This document shows positions 59,545 through 64,000 of a stretch of DNA of 64,000 nt, piece by piece (position 1 is the stretch's first letter; each line of letters opens with the position of its first letter). The DNA comes from UBA4877 sp002399285 (GTDB lineage Bacteria > Bacillota > Thermoanaerobacteria > Thermoanaerobacterales > UBA4877). The position numbers and the translations under genes were made by a program. A model generated the notes under the pieces. The model ran no database searches. It saw nothing but the letters and a program-made list of their open reading frames with translations, and was not told the origin of the DNA. The stretch lies in assembly GCA_036771835.1 (NCBI GenBank), contig DAIPGN010000008.1, positions 1 to 64,000 on the forward strand. The letters are read 5' to 3'.

Positions 59545-59985
59545 CTAATCCCTAACTACTCCCGACCTTACCAGCTTTACTCCGTTGGCAAGACAATCTC
59601 CCACGGGGCAGCTGCTCTCTATGAAATCGGCAAAGGCCTCGGCCCTTTCCTGGCTCTCATTGGTCTTGAAGTGCATGGTGAAGCGGATCTCCTGAAAACC
59701 GTTTCTGGCGTCGGACAGACCCATGAAGCCGTCCGGGTCCAGGTCCCCTTCCAATTCCACGTGAAATTCCTCAAAAGAAAAATGCTTTGCCTTAGCAAAA
59801 GAGCTGGCAACGATAGTCTGGCACGCCCCCAAAGCGCATAGGACAGCCTCGACCGGATTCATTCCGGTATTGGTCCCGCCCATTTCCTCGGGTTCATCCA
59901 GAATGATCTTGAATCCTCTTGCACTGCTCTCCACCTTAAGCCCTCCCGGACACTTTGTCGCGGTAGCCTTGAATGTAGTTAACAT
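59545..59985 (-). CDS. OsmC-family protein
   Basis: 146 residues, thiol-dependent peroxiredoxin-like fold. The two redox cysteines are in LCALGACQTIVA (about 50-61) and ESSCPVGDCLANG (about 125-137), where an extra Cys is present. Likely reduces organic hydroperoxides, and in the family the electron donor can be a lipoylated protein with Lpd, which would fit the lpd-lplA genes downstream; that link is inference. GGAGGG precedes the ATG. Confidence 0.88.
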   Translation of the reverse strand: MLTTFKATATKCPGGLKVESSARGFKIILDEPEEMGGTNTGMNPVEAVLCALGACQTIVASSFAKAKHFSFEEFHVELEGDLDPDGFMGLSDARNGFQEIRFTMHFKTNESQERAEAFADFIESSCPVGDCLANGVKLVRSGVVRD

Positions 59986-60117
59986 ATGTAACGCCCTCCC
60001 TTTTAAATTATTGACCTTATTATTTACTGCTGCGAGATTGTTAACATTATATCACCAATTAATTTCAAAATCAATAGTTAGCTAAGTATTTATTTTTAAG
60101 TTAAAAAGGCCCCTTCA

Positions 60118-60226
60118 GTCTGCAGACAAACCTAAAAAAACAAGCATGCTCAAGCGTGAGACCGTAATTTACAGCCACAGCTAAGCAAAATCAATTTTGC
60201 GGCCCGAGCTGGACCAAAGCGGTCTT
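60118..60226. repeat. dispersed 3'-UTR repeat, copy H (diverged)
   Basis: GTCTGCAGACAAACCT, then CAAGCATGCTCAAGCGTGAG (like the CATACT..CGTATGTG core), ACCGTAATTTACAGCCACAG, CTAAGCAAAATCAATTTTGC, and AGCGGTCTT at the right end, just after the cbiJ stop. Confidence 0.65.
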
Positions 60227-60235
60227 AAAGCAGGT

Positions 60236-60985
60236 TCAGCCCCGTATTTCTTTGTCTGTCTTTTCCTTTAATATCTCTATGATGCCGTCTATACTGTCTA
60301 TACCTTCCTCGTCCCTGCGGCCGATCACCACGGCCTTTATGCCGAGCTTCCTGCACGCCCTGATCTTCTCGGCAGTGCCGCCCTCCCTGCCGCTGTCCTT
60401 CATGACGACGTATGCGGCGGCATACTCTTTAAACATAGCTTCATTCAGGTCGTCACTGTATGGCCCGAGGGACGCCGTTATGTCCTTCATCTTCACGCCG
60501 CTTTCAGCACATTCCGCAATGCTCCCCACCGCAGGCAGCACCCTGTATACGAACCTGTTTGCCCCTCTCACTGATTCAAATTGCCTTATATTTTTGGAGC
60601 CCGTCGTGAAGAATATGCAGCCCCTTACCGTCTTTAAAAACTCCAGGCATTCCTCAAGCGAGTCCAGATATATGCATCCGTCCACGTCTTGCGTCTTAGC
60701 GCGCCCGTATCTTATATATTTGACGCCGCATCTTTCGGCTGCCCGCTTTGCGTTTGCCGTCACCTCATAGGCATAGGGGTGGGACATGTCGGCTATCAGG
60801 TCTATGGAATTTTGTCCTATGAAGTCCTCCATACCTGCTTCATCCATCCGGCGTACGACTACGCTGCCGTCCTCTATGAACTCCCTTTCGCTCTCCGTCG
60901 CGGCCGTTATTATATACGCGGCGCTGCCGCCCAATCTGTTTGCCAATTCGGCCGCCTCGCTGGTGCCCCCTATGATCCATATCAA
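60236..60985 (-). CDS. cbiJ: precorrin-6A/cobalt-precorrin-6A reductase
   Basis: 249 residues. NAD(P)H-dependent reduction step of corrin ring synthesis. N-terminal IWIIGGTSEAAELA is the nucleotide site. LIADMSHPYAYEVTANA, KYIRYGRA, FFTTGSKNI and MKDSGREGGTAEKIRACRKLGIKAVVIGR are family blocks. The frame is open far upstream, but the TTG at 60985 overlaps the cbiH stop (TTGA) and gives the normal N-terminus. Last gene of the cbi operon. Confidence 0.92.
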   Translation of the reverse strand: MIWIIGGTSEAAELANRLGGSAAYIITAATESEREFIEDGSVVVRRMDEAGMEDFIGQNSIDLIADMSHPYAYEVTANAKRAAERCGVKYIRYGRAKTQDVDGCIYLDSLEECLEFLKTVRGCIFFTTGSKNIRQFESVRGANRFVYRVLPAVGSIAECAESGVKMKDITASLGPYSDDLNEAMFKEYAAAYVVMKDSGREGGTAEKIRACRKLGIKAVVIGRRDEEGIDSIDGIIEILKEKTDKEIRG

Positions 60986-61701
60986 AGGCCATACCCCCTC
61001 GGAGTTATCATCCTGCCGTCCTCTATGTATGTGCCGCTGTTCCCTATTATCAGCACCGTCCTCATATCCACAAAATCGTAATCTATGTCCGATAGTGTGG
61101 TAATCCTCCTGTCGTTCCCCTCTCTCCCGGCATTTTTCACTATACCCACGGGAGTGCCCGCGTCTTTGTATTGGGAGATGATATCGACGGCCTTCTTTAA
61201 ATGTCCTTCCCGGCCCCTGCTCTTGGGGTTGTAGACGGCAATGACGAAATCTCCCTCGCAGGCGCACCTCAGCCTCTTCTCTATGGTTTCCCATGGGGTC
61301 AGCAGATCGCTCAGGCTCACCGAGCAGAAATCATTCATCACCGGCGCGCCCAGCTCCGCCGCCGCTGCAAACACACTGGTCACGCCCGGGATTATCTCCG
61401 TCTCTATGCCGTCCGCCAGCTCGAGCGCCGGCCCGGCCATGCCGTAAAGGCCCGCGTCTCCGGTGCTTATCAGTACTGTATCATATCCCTGTTTTACCTT
61501 ATCCACGGCCATCCTGCACCTCTCGATCTCCCCGCGCATCCCGGTGGTGATTATCTCCTTGCCCTCCGCCATGTCCCCTATCAAATCGACATAATAACTG
61601 TAGCCGACAATGACGTCGGCCTTTTTTATGGCGTTGTACGCCCTTATCGTCATATTCTCGACCGCCCCCGGTCCTATGCCAACTATGTAGAGCTTTGCCA
61701 T
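60982..61701 (-). CDS. cbiH: precorrin-3B/cobalt-factor III C17-methyltransferase
   Basis: 239 residues, SAM-dependent tetrapyrrole methylase that also contracts the ring. IVGIGPGAVENMT (about 5-17), ISTGDAGLYGMAGPALEL (about 78-95), IPGVTSVFAAAAELGAP and SVSLSDLLTPWE are diagnostic. Overlaps cbiG by one base (TAATG) and cbiJ by 4. Confidence 0.94.
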   Translation of the reverse strand: MAKLYIVGIGPGAVENMTIRAYNAIKKADVIVGYSYYVDLIGDMAEGKEIITTGMRGEIERCRMAVDKVKQGYDTVLISTGDAGLYGMAGPALELADGIETEIIPGVTSVFAAAAELGAPVMNDFCSVSLSDLLTPWETIEKRLRCACEGDFVIAVYNPKSRGREGHLKKAVDIISQYKDAGTPVGIVKNAGREGNDRRITTLSDIDYDFVDMRTVLIIGNSGTYIEDGRMITPRGYGL

Positions 61702-62675
61702 TATCCCATCATCCTCCCGACCGCCACGGTGACGCCGTCCATACTCGTCTTGCCCACGATGATCTCCCCTCCCGCGAGGCAGACGCAGGGCTCACATACC
61801 GAGGTCACCCCTACCTTCGATTCCACGAAGGCGCTCTTTGCAAATCTGTCCTGGATGCCTTTGACTTCGTCCCGTGAAAATATGATAAAGCCGCAGTCAA
61901 AGTATTCGCTTGCTTCTATGATGCCCGTCTCGTCCCTTTTAAGGTCTATGCTGGTTATCGCCTTTATGGATCTAATACTGAGGGCATTGTCCTTAAAGAC
62001 CCGGCCTATGTCGTTCACTATCTCCGCTTTGGACTTGCCCTTCCTGCAGCCCACGCCGACTATGAGGTTTTTCGGACGCAGTATGCAGCGGGGCTCCCTA
62101 TAGCTGCCACTGGTTTTGGAAGTCACATATATGCAGCCCTCATATCCCGCATCGGATATGTTGGGGTAACGTATCCTGTCTCCCGTCTCCGATACAAATC
62201 CTATCGCGCCGCCGTTCACCATGATGGCCGTGAGGGTCTTCGCATCCCCCATGTTCTCGATGGCAAGCCCGCATCTCTTGGCGAACATGTCCACCGACTC
62301 TATGCCCCTGCCGTCGGAGGCCGTGGTTATCACCGGCTGCGCTCCGATCAGCGAAGATATCTCAAGGGCCAGGCCGTTTGCCCCGCCTATGTGCCCCGAA
62401 AGCAGACTTATCGCAAACCTGCCCATGTCGTCCACCGCCACCACGGCGGGATCGCTGGTCTTGTCCGCGATATAGGGCGCGATGAGCCGCACCGCTATCC
62501 CCACGGCGCAGACGAACACTATCCTGTCGTAGGTCACAAATATCTCGCCCATCCGCGCTTTCACACCGCCGCTATAGTTCCGGTTATCATACGGCTCGGC
62601 TCCCTCCGTACCCGAACATATCCTGCCCGCGATGACCGCCGCCGCGTCGGTAAAGGATATGACCGCGGTCCTCAC
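61701..62675 (-). CDS. cbiG: cobalt-precorrin-5A hydrolase
   Basis: 324 residues. Opens the lactone and releases the C2 unit as acetaldehyde, a step specific to the anaerobic pathway. The N-terminal domain has FVCAVGIAVRLIAPYIADKTSDPAVVAVDDMGRFAISLLSGHIGGANGLA (about 54-103), and the C-terminal CbiG domain from about 200 has LIVGVGCRKGKS and SIKAITSIDLKRDETGI. It shows that the window's cobalamin route is anaerobic. Overlaps cbiF by 4 bp. Confidence 0.94.
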   Translation of the reverse strand: MRTAVISFTDAAAVIAGRICSGTEGAEPYDNRNYSGGVKARMGEIFVTYDRIVFVCAVGIAVRLIAPYIADKTSDPAVVAVDDMGRFAISLLSGHIGGANGLALEISSLIGAQPVITTASDGRGIESVDMFAKRCGLAIENMGDAKTLTAIMVNGGAIGFVSETGDRIRYPNISDAGYEGCIYVTSKTSGSYREPRCILRPKNLIVGVGCRKGKSKAEIVNDIGRVFKDNALSIRSIKAITSIDLKRDETGIIEASEYFDCGFIIFSRDEVKGIQDRFAKSAFVESKVGVTSVCEPCVCLAGGEIIVGKTSMDGVTVAVGRMMG

Positions 62676-63427
62676 TTTGCCGCCTCCCTGAATCCATGGG
62701 AAAATGAGGGATCATACAGCTTTGACCGCTGATAGCTGCCGTCTATAAAGTCTCCCACCAGTATCTGGGCAAAGTTCCCGATGCCCTCTGCCTTCACCTT
62801 GTCCGCTATATCGGCGAGGGTGCCCATGACTATCTTCTGGTCCTCCCAGGTGGCCTTGTATACGACGGCTGCAGGCACATCGGTCCTTCCGTAGCCCTCT
62901 TTTAATTTCTCCACCACACCGTCTATGTTGCCCGCCGACAGAAATATCGCCATGGACGAATGATGGGAAGCCAACAGCTCCAGACTCTCCCTCTCCGGCA
63001 CCGGAGTCCTGCCCGCAAGCCTAGTCATTATCACCGTCTGGCTGACGCCGGGCAGCGTAAATTCACTCTTTATGGCCGCGCAGCTCGCCGTGAAGGAGCT
63101 GACGCCGGGCACCATCTCAAATTCGATGTTCAGCTCCTCCAGCCTATCCATCTGCTCCTTGACCGCGCCGTATATGCTGGGATCGCCGGTATGCAGCCTG
63201 ACGATGTCTTTGCCCTCGCCGGCGCCCTTCTTCATCACGCCGATCACTTCTTCTAGGGTCATTTTGGAACTGTCGTATTTCTCACATCCTTCCCTGCAGT
63301 AATCCAGATGCCCGGCCGACACCAGCGAACCGGCATATATCACGATGTCCGCCGCCTCGATAAGTTTCCTGCCCCTGACGGTTATCAGGTCGACGTCGCC
63401 CGGGCCGGCTCCCACAAAGCTGATCAT
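62672..63427 (-). CDS. cbiF: precorrin-4/cobalt-precorrin-4 C11-methyltransferase
   Basis: 251 residues, SAM-dependent. FVGAGPGDVDLITVRG (about 4-19), VIYAGSLVS (about 33-41), RLHTGDPSIYGAVKEQM (about 79-95), VPGVSSFTASCAA and TLPGVSQTVIMTRLAGRTPVPE are typical. Overlaps cbiL and cbiG by 4 bp each, a tightly packed operon. Confidence 0.95.
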   Translation of the reverse strand: MISFVGAGPGDVDLITVRGRKLIEAADIVIYAGSLVSAGHLDYCREGCEKYDSSKMTLEEVIGVMKKGAGEGKDIVRLHTGDPSIYGAVKEQMDRLEELNIEFEMVPGVSSFTASCAAIKSEFTLPGVSQTVIMTRLAGRTPVPERESLELLASHHSSMAIFLSAGNIDGVVEKLKEGYGRTDVPAAVVYKATWEDQKIVMGTLADIADKVKAEGIGNFAQILVGDFIDGSYQRSKLYDPSFSHGFREAAK

Positions 63428-64000
63428 CCTCTTTCCCTTCTTCCGAATATCAGGGACATGTAGTTATGATCCCTCAGGATCTCATCCCTTTTATACAATA
63501 TCCTCTCGCCGGGCCATCCGCATCTGCTTACGTACGCATACGAAAAGCCGCGGCTTTCAAGCAGGTCCAACATGCCCTCCTTGTCGCCGGAGGTCTTCAA
63601 TATACAGACGGTATCGCAGCACTCCAGGACCTTTTCATCAACGTCTCCGTCGGTGAGGTAAAATTTCTGTCCCTTCATCACGATGGGCATCTTTATGCGG
63701 TTGGCTGCGGCGGCAAAGGAGGATATTCCCGGCACTGTCTCGACCTCTATGCCCAGCATCCGAAGCTCGGCCATGGTGTATGAAAAGGTGCTGTAGATCA
63801 TGGGATCGCCGATAGTAAGAAAGACTCCCACACCGCCGTCCGGCAGACTGCCGCCTATGATATCCGCGGCTTCCTTGTATACCCCGCTGCCTGCCTTCGC
63901 CATAGGGAAATCTATGTACACCGTCTTCTTATCCCGTATAAACTCCCCCGCGATCTCTCCCGCCATGCTTTTATCCTTATGCTTGGGCAAAAACACCACG
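63424..64000 (-). CDS. cbiL: precorrin-2/cobalt-factor II C20-methyltransferase, 5' end outside window
   Basis: The last 191 residues are visible; the start lies beyond the right edge. SAM-dependent methylase with FLTIGDPMIYSTFSYTMAEL, TVPGISSFAAAANRIKMPI and VCILKTSGDKEGMLDLLES, all matching CbiL/CobI. First visible gene of the cbiL-F-G-H-J operon. Confidence 0.92.
   Translation of the reverse strand, partial: VVFLPKHKDKSMAGEIAGEFIRDKKTVYIDFPMAKAGSGVYKEAADIIGGSLPDGGVGVFLTIGDPMIYSTFSYTMAELRMLGIEVETVPGISSFAAAANRIKMPIVMKGQKFYLTDGDVDEKVLECCDTVCILKTSGDKEGMLDLLESRGFSYAYVSRCGWPGERILYKRDEILRDHNYMSLIFGRRERG

Noticed and set aside
60986..61294. N-terminal extension of the cbiJ frame
   Set aside because: It lies within cbiH in another frame and has no similarity to the family.
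1..64000. CRISPR array, tRNA or rRNA genes, intact transposases, replication origin
   Set aside because: No regularly spaced repeats, no cloverleaf or rRNA-like stretch, and no transposase or integrase frame was found.

Overview
The window is 64 kb of chromosome from a moderately low-GC Firmicute, most likely an anaerobic saccharolytic member of the Clostridia. The evidence is an HPr with the regulatory Ser46 region, GlcT/LicT-type antitermination, an ETF-linked lactate dehydrogenase in lctBCD order, the anaerobic (cbi) corrin pathway and a UPF0182 protein. I cannot name the genus. Almost every gene is on the minus strand; only a PIG-L deacetylase, one SIS protein and one LevR-like regulator are on plus. 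No rRNA, tRNA, CRISPR array or intact insertion sequence was seen.

Layout. 0-7.3 kb: dsdA, a repeat-rich lipoprotein, an ABC transporter and its YtrA-type repressor with a clear operator; then a tandem P-II-like protein with a DUF1538 membrane protein, and a small unknown protein. 7.4-18.1 kb: PIG-L deacetylase, GNAT-like acyltransferase, DedA protein, thymidine kinase, an etfB-etfA-lctD operon, a hydroxyacid dehydrogenase, a first SIS protein and a tartronate semialdehyde reductase. 18.1-38 kb: three mannose-family PTS clusters. Cluster I (AT-rich) has EIIA-B-C-D, two SIS proteins and a LevR-like regulator that has lost the sigma-54 contact loop. Cluster II has EIIA-C-D-B followed by an AmiE-like amidase and MurQ. 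Cluster III (AT-rich) has EIIB-A and a fused EIIC-EIID, a SIS protein, then decayed gntR and agaS relics. Clusters II and III each start with a near-identical sigma-54 promoter. 38-48.7 kb: a complete GlcNAc/PTS operon (nagR, nagB, ptsH, ptsI, EIICB, EIIA-Glc, nagA, glcT and a full-length LevR activator), with a NagR operator at its head and a GlcT-type antiterminator/terminator before the EIICB gene. 48.8-60 kb: a repeat protein, a HAD phosphatase, UPF0182, a methyltransferase, a secreted double tyrosine phosphatase with LysM, MarR, LplA, lipoyl-Lpd and OsmC. 60.2-64 kb: cobalamin genes cbiL-F-G-H-J, the first cut by the window edge.

How it fits together. The general PTS proteins (HPr, EI) feed the GlcNAc permease and the three mannose-family permeases. 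The GSYTGS-bearing LevR protein at the end of the nag operon is the best candidate activator of the two sigma-54 promoters. NagA and NagB handle GlcNAc-6-P, and MurQ can feed MurNAc-6-P into the same route, so amino-sugar and murein salvage is the main theme. The SIS-PTS pairs resemble the Salmonella gfr system (phospho-deglycases of glycated amino acids), but their substrates cannot be read from sequence.

Two window-wide oddities stand out. One is a family of 50-180 bp repeats that sits just 3' of stop codons, often directly before the terminator. The other is a strongly over-represented 9-mer, GGCCWGGCC, nearly always in the same codon frame.
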